The translations under genes were made by a program, and so were the position numbers. From CAYYFX01 sp964571855 (lineage in GTDB: Bacteria > ARS69), in contig CAZNDO010000001.1 in NCBI GenBank assembly GCA_964571855.1, positions 372,001 to 436,000 on the forward strand: DNA of 64,000 nt. Direction: 5' to 3'. The notes below the pieces were generated by a model that made no database searches, was not told the origin of the DNA, and saw nothing but the letters and a program-made list of their open reading frames with translations. Below are positions 7,805 through 17,391 of this stretch, piece by piece. Positions within the stretch are counted from its first letter, which is position 1, and the number at the start of each line of letters is the position of its first letter.

Positions 7805-8383
7805 TCACCGCGCGTGTCCGTTCAACACGCGCTCCACCGTCACGGGCACGGGCCGGCACACCGTCTGGCAGACCGGAGAGTGCTGCCGCGCGAACTCCAT
7901 CAGGGCCTCCAGCTCGTCGTCCGGGCAGTCCGCCTTCACGTCCATGCGGATGCGGATGCCCTCGTAGCCCGGACCGACCGTGTCATCCAGCGCGAGGAGC
8001 CCGCGCAGGTCCAGGTCCCCCTCGAGCCGCGTGTCGATGGACTCGATCCGCACGCCGCGCGCCGCCGCGTGCAGCACGAACGTGGTGGTCACGCACCCGG
8101 CCAGCGCGTGCAGCAGGAACTCCACCGGGTTGGCGCCCTCGTTGTTCCCCAGCAGCACGGGCGGCTCGCCGTTCGTGAAGACGAACGGCTCGGTGCGCGA
8201 ATCGTCCTCGCGGCCCGCGCCGTGGAAGTCCCGGATGGTGGACACGTTCTCGCCGCCGCCCATCCACCGGTTCGCCGCGCGGAACTGGAACCGCGCCAGC
8301 GCGGGCTGCGCCGTGATCGCCGCGATCGTCTGGTGCATCTGCTGCGTGTCGAGCCCGTTCACCATCTTCATCGTGCCCTGCAT
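7805..8383 (-). CDS. OsmC family peroxiredoxin-like protein
   Basis: A 192-residue OsmC/YhfA-type protein. The N-terminal helix NGLDTQQMHQTIAAI is followed by RFQFRAANRWMGGGENVSTI, then NPVEFLLHALAGCVTTTFVLHAAARG, carrying the first redox Cys. Near the end is HSPVCQTVCRPVPV, with the second redox Cys plus an extra one. OsmC proteins reduce organic hydroperoxides. A clear GGAGG stands 8 bases before the ATG. The gene lies directly downstream of a sigma-54 activator, with a pair of 13-bp repeats and a GGCACG-N4-TTCC element between them, so it is the likely target of that activator. Confidence 0.87.
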   Translation of the reverse strand: MQGTMKMVNGLDTQQMHQTIAAITAQPALARFQFRAANRWMGGGENVSTIRDFHGAGREDDSRTEPFVFTNGEPPVLLGNNEGANPVEFLLHALAGCVTTTFVLHAAARGVRIESIDTRLEGDLDLRGLLALDDTVGPGYEGIRIRMDVKADCPDDELEALMEFARQHSPVCQTVCRPVPVTVERVLNGHAR

Positions 8384-8438
8384 GTCGTGCCTCCGTGTCC
8401 GATGCCCGCGCTCCATGCGCGGGACGACCGGACCCAAA

Positions 8439-8453
8439 GGAAGAACCGTGCCG
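8439..8453 (-). promoter_or_regulatory. Sigma-54-like promoter upstream of osmC
   Basis: Read on the minus strand, this is CGGCACGGTTCTTCC. It matches the sigma-54 consensus TGGCACG-N4-TTGC at the whole GGCACG part and at TT, with C for the first T and C for G at -12. Predicted transcription start is near 8428, giving a leader of about 45 bases. Sigma-54 use is inferred from the neighbouring enhancer-binding protein gene. Confidence 0.45.
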
Positions 8454-8523
8454 AACGGCGCGAATCCTGTAAGCGACGGACGGGGAACGACTTGCGGACT
8501 TCGCGCCGGCGCGGGTCCCTCGC

Positions 8524-8566
8524 GAGATCCCGGGAGACGCGCCCTCCGCTCCTGAGATCCCGGGAG
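8524..8566 (-). promoter_or_regulatory. Pair of 13-bp direct repeats, putative activator sites
   Basis: CTCCCGGGATCTC (minus strand) occurs twice, at 8554-8566 and 8524-8536, exactly 30 bp apart, which is close to three helical turns. Each copy contains the palindrome TCCCGGGA. They sit just after the stop of the sigma-54 activator gene and about 95-140 bases upstream of the predicted osmC start point, the normal place for enhancer-binding-protein sites. The rest of the 191-bp gap 8384-8574 shows nothing else. Confidence 0.45.
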
Positions 8567-8574
8567 CCGGCTGC

Positions 8575-10160
<1,586 letters not shown>

Positions 10161-10164
<4 letters not shown>

Positions 10165-10493
10165 GGCGCCGAGCGGCTCCAGGTCGGGTCCGTCGCGTAC
10201 AGCTCCAGCACACGATCCGGCACGTGGACGAGCCGCCGGTCATCCACCACCGCCTCGCACGGCGTCCCGTCGATGCCGTACTCGTAGTCGCCGTGGAAGC
10301 CGTCAGCCACCCAGAAGGAGAGCGCGCGGAGCCGCCGCCCGGACTCCAGCCACTCCGTGACCCACACGCACTTCGTGTCGAGCGCGCGCGCCAGGTGCCG
10401 GACGAGCTCCTGGAAGAACGCCTCGCCGGTCTCCCCGACCACCCCGGCCGCGATCTCGCGGAGTACCGCCTCCTCCACCGCGAGCCTACGCAC
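10161..10493 (-). CDS. N-terminal GAF fragment of the sigma-54 activator (frameshifted)
   Basis: The 110 residues encode the start of the same activator as 8575-10164. LAVEEAVLREIAAGVVGETGEAFFQELVRHLARAL is a typical GAF lead helix, followed by CVWVTEWLESGRRLRALSFWV and GTPCEAVVDDRRLVHVPDRVLELY, the central GAF sheet. It ends after TDPTWSRSAP because of the shift; the last nine codons are read in the wrong frame. It overlaps the STAS-like gene upstream by 8 bases. Taken alone it would be a non-functional half domain. Confidence 0.85.
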
Positions 10494-10905
10494 CGTCCGT
10501 GGGCCCGGGCAGGCGATCCCGCCCGAGGTAGGCCAGCGCCTCGTCGAGGGTGCGGAACACGGCCACGCGCTTCATCCCGGCCGGGTCCGCCTCGCGGTGG
10601 GCCTCGTACATGCGCGCGACTCCGAACGCGAAGTCCTGCGGCGCGAGGATGGCGATCTTCGTGGGCGACGCCGCGGACGGTACATCCATGGTGGCCGAGA
10701 ACGCCGCGAAGTCCCGGATGCGTCCCACGGACGGCAGCTGCAGGTCCTCCAACCCGGACGTGTCCACGAGCTCGTCGTACCCCTGCACGTCCTCGCGCGA
10801 CCACACGGCGCGCTGGAAGTCGAAGACCTCCGTGTCCGTCACCTTCCCGTGGACGCGCGCCACGACCAGGCGGTGCTCGGGGTGGATGGAATACTCGATC
10901 GGCAT
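10486..10905 (-). CDS. SpoIIAA/STAS-like domain protein
   Basis: A 139-residue soluble protein. It starts PIEYSIHPEHRLVVARVHGKVTDTEVFDFQRAV, then YDELVDTSGLEDLQL, then RIRDFAAFSATMD, and KIAILAPQDFAFGVARMYEAH, ending VAVFRTLDEALAYLG. This order is that of SpoIIAA-like (STAS superfamily) proteins, which bind lipids or partner proteins. Its stop overlaps the sigma-54 activator by 8 bases, so the two are co-translated. The small protein may feed a signal to the activator; that is inference from position. Confidence 0.78.
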   Translation of the reverse strand: MPIEYSIHPEHRLVVARVHGKVTDTEVFDFQRAVWSREDVQGYDELVDTSGLEDLQLPSVGRIRDFAAFSATMDVPSAASPTKIAILAPQDFAFGVARMYEAHREADPAGMKRVAVFRTLDEALAYLGRDRLPGPTDGA

Positions 10906-10921
10906 GTCTTCTTTGTCGGCC

Positions 10922-12232
10922 TCACGCCGCCTCCGTCATCCGACGGTACTCCCGCCCGATCGCCACCGCCACGACGATCCACGCCGCAACGAGCACCAGG
11001 TTCACGCGGGCGAAGTCCCGCGTGGCGAGCGTCAGTGGCACCGTGCCGACCCAGACCAGCGCCGCGGAGAGCAGGTCCCCCGCGCGCACGAAGAACGTGT
11101 CGATGGCCTGCTTCGCCTTGTACTTCTCCTCGCGCGTCGTGGGCAGGAAGAGCACGTTGCGCACGGTGTTCTGCAGCGAGTAGTCCGTGGCGTTCTCCGC
11201 GGTCTTCGCCCAGCGCACGGCCGCCAGCACCGGCCAGAACGCCAGCAGCGTGTACGCGCCGAGCGCGATCAGCGGCAGCACGAGGATGGCCACGCGCACG
11301 CCCAGGTACTTCAGGATGCGCGACACGAGGAAGAGCTGCAGCAGCACGCCGGCCAGGTTCACGTACAGGAAGAAGTCCGCGTAGAACGCGCCGATCCAGT
11401 CCCGTTCGGACATGCCGTCGCCGAGGTGCCGGGCCGCCTCCGCCGCCACCACGCGGCCGAGCACGTACTCCCCGGTGGTGTTCACCCAGTTCAGGAGCGC
11501 CATCAGGATCGCGATCAGCAGCAGGTAGCGGCTGCCGGTCACGAGGCGGAACGCGCCGCCGGCCGCCAGCGGCTCCACGGGCGCCGGGGCGCCGCCGCGC
11601 GCCGCGCCGCGCTCGCGGTCGTCCACCGCGTGCGTGAGCAGGAGCGAGACCAGCAGCAGCGCCGCCGACACGACGAGCATCTCCTCCACGCCCACCGCGC
11701 GGATCAGCCGGTTCGCCACCCAGCTCCCCGCGACCGCGCCGAAGGAGGCGCCGAACGCCACGATCGCGAAGAGGCGCTTCCCGCGCTCCGGGGTGTACAC
11801 GTCGTTCGCGAAGGACCAGAACTGCGCGATGACCATCAGGTTGAAGATGCCCACCCACAGGAAGAACGCCACGCCGAGGTACGGGATGCCGGCCTTCGCG
11901 AGCAGCCAGAAGCCCACGAGGCAGGCCGCGAAGAACACGGTGACCACGTCGATGAGCGTTCGCCGGGGGAAGCGCGAAGCGAGGCGCGCGTACGCCGGCA
12001 CGGCGAACAGCAGGAGGAACGCCTGTCCCGCCGTGGTGTATGCCTTGAGCTCCGCGCCGCCGCCCTCCAGGATCAGCGCCTCGCGCACCGGCTTGATCAG
12101 GTAGTACGTGGTGAGCAGGAGGAACACGTTGAGCGCCAGCAGCAGGACGGTGGCGCCCTCGCCGGCCCGCACCTCGGCGAACAACCCCAGGAAGCGCTCG
12201 AGCGGGCCTCGCGGACGATCGCCGGGTTCCAT
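10922..12232 (-). CDS. Nucleotide-transporter-like (Npt1/TLC or MFS-like) membrane protein
   Basis: A 436-residue polytopic membrane protein with about 12 helices. It starts ATVLLLALNVFLLLTTYYLIKPVREALIL, the sequence feature shared by bacterial ATP/ADP-carrier-like (TLC) proteins and their MFS-like relatives. Later parts are FAIVAFGASFGAVAGSWVAN, LLLIAILMALLNWVNTTGEYVLG and NTVRNVLFLPTTREEKYKAKQAIDTFFVRAGDL. True nucleotide exchange is proven only for intracellular bacteria and plastids. Free-living members like this one have unknown substrates. A second, more distant member is fused to HEAT repeats at 20631-22937. ATG 12232 begins the divergent gap to the phosphoesterase. Confidence 0.75.
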   Translation of the reverse strand: MEPGDRPRGPLERFLGLFAEVRAGEGATVLLLALNVFLLLTTYYLIKPVREALILEGGGAELKAYTTAGQAFLLLFAVPAYARLASRFPRRTLIDVVTVFFAACLVGFWLLAKAGIPYLGVAFFLWVGIFNLMVIAQFWSFANDVYTPERGKRLFAIVAFGASFGAVAGSWVANRLIRAVGVEEMLVVSAALLLVSLLLTHAVDDRERGAARGGAPAPVEPLAAGGAFRLVTGSRYLLLIAILMALLNWVNTTGEYVLGRVVAAEAARHLGDGMSERDWIGAFYADFFLYVNLAGVLLQLFLVSRILKYLGVRVAILVLPLIALGAYTLLAFWPVLAAVRWAKTAENATDYSLQNTVRNVLFLPTTREEKYKAKQAIDTFFVRAGDLLSAALVWVGTVPLTLATRDFARVNLVLVAAWIVVAVAIGREYRRMTEAA

Positions 12233-12249
12233 GCGGGCCTCGCGAACGG

Positions 12250-12279
12250 TTGACAGGGTGCGCGTCCGGCGGGAAGGCT
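12250..12279 (+). promoter_or_regulatory. Possible sigma-70-type promoter for the phosphoesterase
   Basis: A perfect TTGACA (12250-12255) is followed after 18 bases by AAGGCT (12274-12279). The -10 is weak, but the 18-base spacing matches three other promoter candidates in this window. The start point would be near 12286, and GGAGG precedes ATG 12302. Confidence 0.35.
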
Positions 12280-12301
12280 CCCGGCGGGACGGAGGAACGC
12301 G

Positions 12302-13522
12302 ATGAACCTTCCTCGACGGGACGGCCGGCGGTCAAGGGCGGGCTGGGCGGCGGCGGTGGCGCTGGCCGGAGTCGCCGCCCTGCTTTCGCCGGCGCGGGCG
12401 CCCGCGGTGGACTGGCCCTGGGAGACGGACGACTACGACTGGCCCGAGGGCTCGGACCTCCCGGTGGAGCCGCTGGACAGGCCCGCGGCGGAGACCGCGG
12501 TGGCGGAGGCGGTGGCGGCCGAGGGGCTCTTCCGCTTCGCGGCGTTCGGCGACCAGCGCGCGCTGGCGGACGGCGAGTGGCAGCAGCTGATGCGCCACAT
12601 CGTGGAGTGGGAACGGGACCACGGCGACCTGGCGTTCGTCATCGACACGGGCGACATCGTGAACGACGGCCGCCACACGGACCAGTTCCACCGGCTCACG
12701 GACGAGATCCTGGCGATCGCTCCGGAGCTGCCGTACCTGGTGGGCGTGGGCAACCACGAGGTGCACAACAACGAGGACCCCGCGGCGCGCGCGCACACGG
12801 CCGCGTACCTGCGCGCGCTGGACCCGCGGTTCTCCGCGGAGCGCATGTACTACCGGAAGGACCTCGGCGGCGCCACGTTCCTGTTCCTGGACACGAACGA
12901 CCTCGTGTACGGCGACGCCGGCGAGCGCGGCGCGTGCCCGCCGGAGCTGGAGCCGGGATCACGCGCCGCGGCCCAGATGGACTGGCTGACCGCCCAGCTT
13001 GCGGAGATCCGCGCCGCCGAGCCGCGGCCCGTGATCGCGGTGCTGCATCATCCCTTCGTGCAGTCCTCGGCGAAGCACCGCGAGTCCGCGGCCTCGCTGT
13101 GGAACCTGCGCGTGGACGGGACGCCCTTCGCGGACCTGCTCGTGGACGGCGGCGTGGACGTCGTGCTGACCGGGCACACGCACACGTACGAGCGCTTCCA
13201 CCTCCACCGCGAGGACGGCGCGCGCCTGGACGTGGTGAATCTCTCGGGCCGGCCGCGGGGATCCGCGTTCGGTCTCGGCGCGGGGCTGCGGCGGTCGAGA
13301 GACATCCGCGGCGAGGAGCGCGAGCGGCTCGCGGACTGGGACTGGCAGGGGCTGGAGCGGTGGACCATCACGCAGGCGGAGTATCTGCCGAAGGACCAGG
13401 AAGCCGATCAGTTCGCCGTGTTCACCGTGGAGCCGGGCGGCGCGTTGACCATGGAGGTGCGCTTCCTGGGCGCGGATGATGTGGACGGCACGACGGGCGG
13501 ACCGGTCGTGCGGTTGCGATAG
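12302..13522 (+). CDS. Secreted metallophosphoesterase
   Basis: A 406-residue exported calcineurin-like phosphoesterase. The N-terminus has Arg residues followed by a hydrophobic stretch and an ARA cleavage-like site near residue 32. Metal-binding motifs are in order: FGDQR near 80 (replacing the usual D-x-H), DTGDIVNDG near 114, GNHE near 149, VLHHPF near 248 and GHTHTYERFHLH near 290. The catalytic set is essentially complete apart from the first His position. Such enzymes act as extracytoplasmic phosphatases, phosphodiesterases or nucleotidases. It is transcribed alone on the plus strand and ends 9 bases before the converging beta-helix gene. Confidence 0.85.
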   Translation: MNLPRRDGRRSRAGWAAAVALAGVAALLSPARAPAVDWPWETDDYDWPEGSDLPVEPLDRPAAETAVAEAVAAEGLFRFAAFGDQRALADGEWQQLMRHIVEWERDHGDLAFVIDTGDIVNDGRHTDQFHRLTDEILAIAPELPYLVGVGNHEVHNNEDPAARAHTAAYLRALDPRFSAERMYYRKDLGGATFLFLDTNDLVYGDAGERGACPPELEPGSRAAAQMDWLTAQLAEIRAAEPRPVIAVLHHPFVQSSAKHRESAASLWNLRVDGTPFADLLVDGGVDVVLTGHTHTYERFHLHREDGARLDVVNLSGRPRGSAFGLGAGLRRSRDIRGEERERLADWDWQGLERWTITQAEYLPKDQEADQFAVFTVEPGGALTMEVRFLGADDVDGTTGGPVVRLR

Positions 13523-13531
13523 CGGCTCGGA

Positions 13532-15601
13532 TCACCTCATGCCGCCGAGTCGCACGACGCGCACCGTGGTCGCGTCCCCCGGAATGGAGACCCGCAGGAA
13601 GTAGATGCCCGCTCCCGTGGCCCGACCGGCATCGTCGTCACCGTTCCAGACGATCTCCTGGCGGCCCGCCGGCAGCGCCCCGTCGCGGAGAGTCCTCACC
13701 CGCCGTCCAGCCACGTCGAAGACCTCCGCCCGCGCCGTCCCGGCCGCCGACATCGTGAACGCGAGCGTACACACCGTGGCGAAGGGGTTCGGGTACGCCT
13801 CCTCCAAGAGGATTCCCGAGGGCGCCGTGCGGGCGGGCGGCAGCGCGATGGGGAGTTCGCCGGTAGCGCACCCCCGGGATCCGGCCCGACACGCCGCCCC
13901 GGAGGACGCGAATCCCGTGATCCCGGGATCCGGCGCGATCGACGGGACGACCGCGCCGCAGTCCACCGCCAACGCGGGGCCCGATGCCGTCGGACCCACG
14001 CAGATGTCCCCGCCGGCGTCCTGGACCCAGATCGTCCCGAGCAGGAGCCGGGTGGCTGTGCCGGTCGGACAGTCGGCGACGGCGAGGAGCAGGTGATCCC
14101 CGCTGCCCGCGTTCAGCACACCCGGCGCCGGCAGGAATCCCAGTCTCGGCAGCGATCCCGTCAACTGACCCTCGAACGCGGCCAGACCGCCCCGCGCGCA
14201 CGTGAGCCAGAGGTACAGGGGTCGCGGACCATTCGTGGGAACGGCCACGTGGACGAACGGGTCCGTGTCGCTCGCACTGACGGACAGCTCGTATCCCAGC
14301 GGGACGAACCGCGCGACCTGCACGAGCGGTGCCGCAGCGACGATCGGCGCGGGGTTCGCAGGTCCCGAGTAGGACCCGGGTCCGGACCCGGTCCACTCGG
14401 CGAACGCGGAGCCCGCGGCCGGAACCGCCGTCAGCTCGAAGGGATGCCCAGCGTCCGCCCACGCGGGCGACGGTGACACCGTGCCCCCACCGCCCGGCTC
14501 GGACACCGTGCGGGTCGTCACGCGGTACTGCGTGCGAACGCGCGCCGTCAACGTCGTCGCTCCGGGAAAGATGACCGCGTGGTGGGCGGCTCCGCCGCCG
14601 TCGCTCCAGTCCACGAAGCGGTGCCGGACCGAGCCGCTCGCGCCGAAGGTGGAGTCGACCGCGACATGGTGCTCCGACATCGGATACCACGTGAACGTGG
14701 CCGGCGTGGCGCGATCCGTTCCGTCCACCCGCACGATGTGCCCCGGCGGCTCCGTGGTGACCGTGATCGGCGTCGTGCTGCCGCAGCCCGCTCCGTACGC
14801 ACCGATGATGCCGGCACAGGTCCCGCTCGTGCGCAGGCAGGGCGAGCTGGTCGATACGAAGTAGTCGGGACCGTTCGGCGTGCAGAACTGCGGGTTGGTC
14901 GGGGGCACGACGCAACACAGGACCGAGTCGGCAAGGGGCGCTTGTCCGCTGAAGACCGACGTTTCGACGACGGCACGACACGACGCGTGGTTCTTCCCCA
15001 CCGACGAGCGGATGCATGTGGAGCGCGAGACCCGCACGGTCGACGTGAACAGCGCCGCCACGGGGCTGTCCACGAACACGCACCGGGATGCGATCATCGC
15101 CGTGTCGCGCAGCAGCTGGATTCCGCTCCGCGTGAACCGGCACTCCTCGAGACGCGACGTTAGGAAGCCGTCCTGTGCGGCGATCGCCTTGCCCCGCCAG
15201 CCCACGCAGTCGATGAACTCGCAGCGACGGATGAGCGGTGCCGAGGAGACGATGAACATCCCGCCGCCGCGGGAGTCCGACGGAGAGTTGCCACGCAGGA
15301 TCCTCAGGCCCTCGAACACCGTCGTCGAGTCGCACTCGTCCACCAGGAAGCCGCGGCCGAGGAGTTCCGCATCGATCGTGACGCACGGGACAGGTCCGCC
15401 GGCACCGCGAACGGTGATCCCCGACTTCATGACGAGATCGTGCTCGTAGTAGGTCCCGCATTCGATCTCGACGACGTCGCCTCGCACCGCGGCGTCGATC
15501 GCACTCGCGATGGTGGGATGTTCGGACGGAACGCGGATCGTGCGGGCCTGCGCGAACGATGCAACAAGGAGGACCAGGGCGATGCCAGCGGAGGCTCTCA
15601 T
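13532..15601 (-). CDS. Secreted right-handed beta-helix protein with FlgD-like C-terminal sorting domain
   Basis: A 689-residue exported protein. A signal peptide (first 19 residues) is followed by a pectate-lyase-like parallel beta-helix (about 20-270) that opens with IRVPSEHPTIASAIDAAVRGDVVEI. Two bacterial-repeat-like domains follow (VTTEPPGHIVRVDG; VSEPGGGGTVSPSPAW). Then comes a domain with PLYLWLTCARGGL near 467, which recurs in two other proteins of the window. The end is a FlgD-like module: EEAYPNPFATVCTLAFTM, AEVFDVAGRRVRTLRDG, GIYFLRVSIPG. That module is the typical sorting signal of type IX-like secretion. The likely role is surface carbohydrate or matrix binding. Confidence 0.82.
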   Translation of the reverse strand: MRASAGIALVLLVASFAQARTIRVPSEHPTIASAIDAAVRGDVVEIECGTYYEHDLVMKSGITVRGAGGPVPCVTIDAELLGRGFLVDECDSTTVFEGLRILRGNSPSDSRGGGMFIVSSAPLIRRCEFIDCVGWRGKAIAAQDGFLTSRLEECRFTRSGIQLLRDTAMIASRCVFVDSPVAALFTSTVRVSRSTCIRSSVGKNHASCRAVVETSVFSGQAPLADSVLCCVVPPTNPQFCTPNGPDYFVSTSSPCLRTSGTCAGIIGAYGAGCGSTTPITVTTEPPGHIVRVDGTDRATPATFTWYPMSEHHVAVDSTFGASGSVRHRFVDWSDGGGAAHHAVIFPGATTLTARVRTQYRVTTRTVSEPGGGGTVSPSPAWADAGHPFELTAVPAAGSAFAEWTGSGPGSYSGPANPAPIVAAAPLVQVARFVPLGYELSVSASDTDPFVHVAVPTNGPRPLYLWLTCARGGLAAFEGQLTGSLPRLGFLPAPGVLNAGSGDHLLLAVADCPTGTATRLLLGTIWVQDAGGDICVGPTASGPALAVDCGAVVPSIAPDPGITGFASSGAACRAGSRGCATGELPIALPPARTAPSGILLEEAYPNPFATVCTLAFTMSAAGTARAEVFDVAGRRVRTLRDGALPAGRQEIVWNGDDDAGRATGAGIYFLRVSIPGDATTVRVVRLGGMR

Positions 15602-15625
15602 CGGTCACCCCCTCGGGGAGCCGCG

Positions 15626-15655
15626 ATTCTCCGCCTCGTGTTGCTGCGGAGTCAA
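15626..15655 (-). promoter_or_regulatory. Sigma-70-type promoter for the beta-helix gene
   Basis: On the minus strand TTGACT (15655-15650) is followed after 18 bases by GAGAAT (15631-15626). The leader to ATG 15601 is about 18 bases and holds a weak GGGGGTGA ribosome site. The same layout with the same -10 is found upstream of the Omp85-like gene. The rest of the gap 15602-15750 shows nothing else. Confidence 0.5.
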
Positions 15656-15750
15656 GAAACGCGCAAAGGAGGGCGGATGATGGACTTGCAAGTCACCTAC
15701 TGCCGGAAGGCAGCGTGGTGATGCTTTCCTGGGCGATCACGGACGCGCGA

Positions 15751-17391
15751 CTACTCGCCGTCCCTCAGGATGCCCGTGAGCCGCCAGGAGCCGCGGTCGC
15801 GCCGGTAGTGCGCTTCCGCGGGCGGCAGCGCCCCCTCGCCGCCCGCCGCCGTCCACCGCACCACCACGTACTCCCGTCCGCGCGCCACCTCCGCCGCCAC
15901 GTCCGCCGCCGGCGCCCCCGCGCCCGTGGGCCCCGCGATCCGTCGTCCCGCGTCGTCCAGGACCTCCACGCGGTACCGCAGCGCGGAAGGTCGCCCCGCC
16001 TCCGCCAGCGCGTCCCCCGCGTCCACGCGGAACCCCTCGCCCTGCATCACCACGCGGTCCAGCCCCGTCACCGGCGTCACGCGCGTCAGCGCCCAGTCCA
16101 CCGTCTTTTCCCACCGCGCCACCAGCACGCGCGTGAGCTCCTCGTCCGCCGACGGATCGTCGAACCGCGCCGCCGTCACCGCGGCGCGCACGTGCTCCGG
16201 CGTCAGCCGCGCCATCACCGTGCCCGCCCAGAACGCATCCGCGGGCCGCCACGCCAGCACGGTGTCGTTCACGTAGTTCGCCTTCCACTCCGCGGGGTCG
16301 TACGCCTCCGCCTCGAACAGGCCCACGAGCGGATGCCGCGGCGTGCGCAACGCCTCGTACGGGCGCGTGAGCAGCCCGAACGACGGGATGCCGCTCGCCA
16401 CCTCGCCGAGATCGAAGTCGTACGCGAAGCCGATGCGCGGCTCGAACCGCGCGGCCCAGTACCCGCCGAGGCACCCGTCGAAGTCCACGAGGTAGTGCCG
16501 CAGGAAGTGCCGGCCGTCCTCCTCCGTGTACAGGTCCAGCGAGTTGTCCTCCTTGAGGTCCACGTGGTTCAGCCACGCGCCGAACACGCGGAGCGCCCGG
16601 AGCGAGCGGCGCTGCGGGTGCGGGATCGTGTCGTTCGGGTCGTCGGCGCGCGTGCCGCGGTACGACCACCCGCCGATCGGCTTCCCGGGCAGATACCGGC
16701 TCACGAGCACGCGGTACTCGCCGGCGGCGTTGCGCGGCGCGTACTTCTCCAGGAGGGCATCCACCGCGTCGTCCCGGATGGGAGTGCGCGTGCCGTCGTC
16801 CCCCTTGTCGGTGGCGCCCTCGGCCACCGTGAGCTGCTCGCGCGCGAAGAACACCACGCGGTCGTCCGGCACGTGGTAGCCCAGCGCCCACAGGAGCCGC
16901 GCCGCCACGGCGCCCGCCGCGGTGGCCACCACCGGCGCGTACGGCTTGTCGAACTTGCAGATGTACCGTACGCCGCGCGCGTCCTCGATCACGAGGCCGG
17001 GATTGCGGCCACCGCTCTTCATGCCGGTGATCTTCCAGGGCCGGAAGGCCTCCGGACCGGGATCCTCCCCGCCCGCGCCGGCCGCCACCTGCGCGGGGGT
17101 CGGCGCGCCGCGGTCCTCGTACCAGGAGGACGACGGGACCTCGCCGAGCCGGTTCACGTCCAGGGCGGGCGGCGCCGGCACGGGATCCAGGCCCAGGCGG
17201 ATCTGCTTCGGTCCGAAGTTCTCGATGTGATGCGAGAGCCGCCAGAACTCCTTCTCCGCCGGCTCGGGGATGTCGGCCGTGTCGTGCACCACGCGCACGG
17301 GCTCGCCGTCCACGAAGCGGACCGGCGGCGGCGCGCATGACGCCACGCCGAGCGCCGCCGTCGCCGCGAGCGCCGCCGCGCGCGCCCTCAC
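15751..17391 (-). CDS. Lipoprotein with atypical protein-kinase-like motifs
   Basis: A 546-residue lipoprotein with signal peptide and lipobox VASC (Cys19). I do not recognise a named family, but kinase-fold landmarks occur in order. A lysine stands in a strand VRYICKFDKPYAP near 145. A helix AARLLWALGYHVPDD follows. HVDLKEDNSLDLY near 275-287 resembles the HRDxKxxN catalytic loop. YLVDFDGCLGG near 300 resembles the DFG metal-binding motif. This arrangement resembles HipA/Fam20/CotH-type atypical kinases. The C-terminal 120 residues form a beta-rich tail. The GTG start overlaps the stop of the barrel gene 17388-18731 (GTGA), so the two are made together. Kinase activity is inference. Confidence 0.6.
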   Translation of the reverse strand: MRARAAALAATAALGVASCAPPPVRFVDGEPVRVVHDTADIPEPAEKEFWRLSHHIENFGPKQIRLGLDPVPAPPALDVNRLGEVPSSSWYEDRGAPTPAQVAAGAGGEDPGPEAFRPWKITGMKSGGRNPGLVIEDARGVRYICKFDKPYAPVVATAAGAVAARLLWALGYHVPDDRVVFFAREQLTVAEGATDKGDDGTRTPIRDDAVDALLEKYAPRNAAGEYRVLVSRYLPGKPIGGWSYRGTRADDPNDTIPHPQRRSLRALRVFGAWLNHVDLKEDNSLDLYTEEDGRHFLRHYLVDFDGCLGGYWAARFEPRIGFAYDFDLGEVASGIPSFGLLTRPYEALRTPRHPLVGLFEAEAYDPAEWKANYVNDTVLAWRPADAFWAGTVMARLTPEHVRAAVTAARFDDPSADEELTRVLVARWEKTVDWALTRVTPVTGLDRVVMQGEGFRVDAGDALAEAGRPSALRYRVEVLDDAGRRIAGPTGAGAPAADVAAEVARGREYVVVRWTAAGGEGALPPAEAHYRRDRGSWRLTGILRDGE

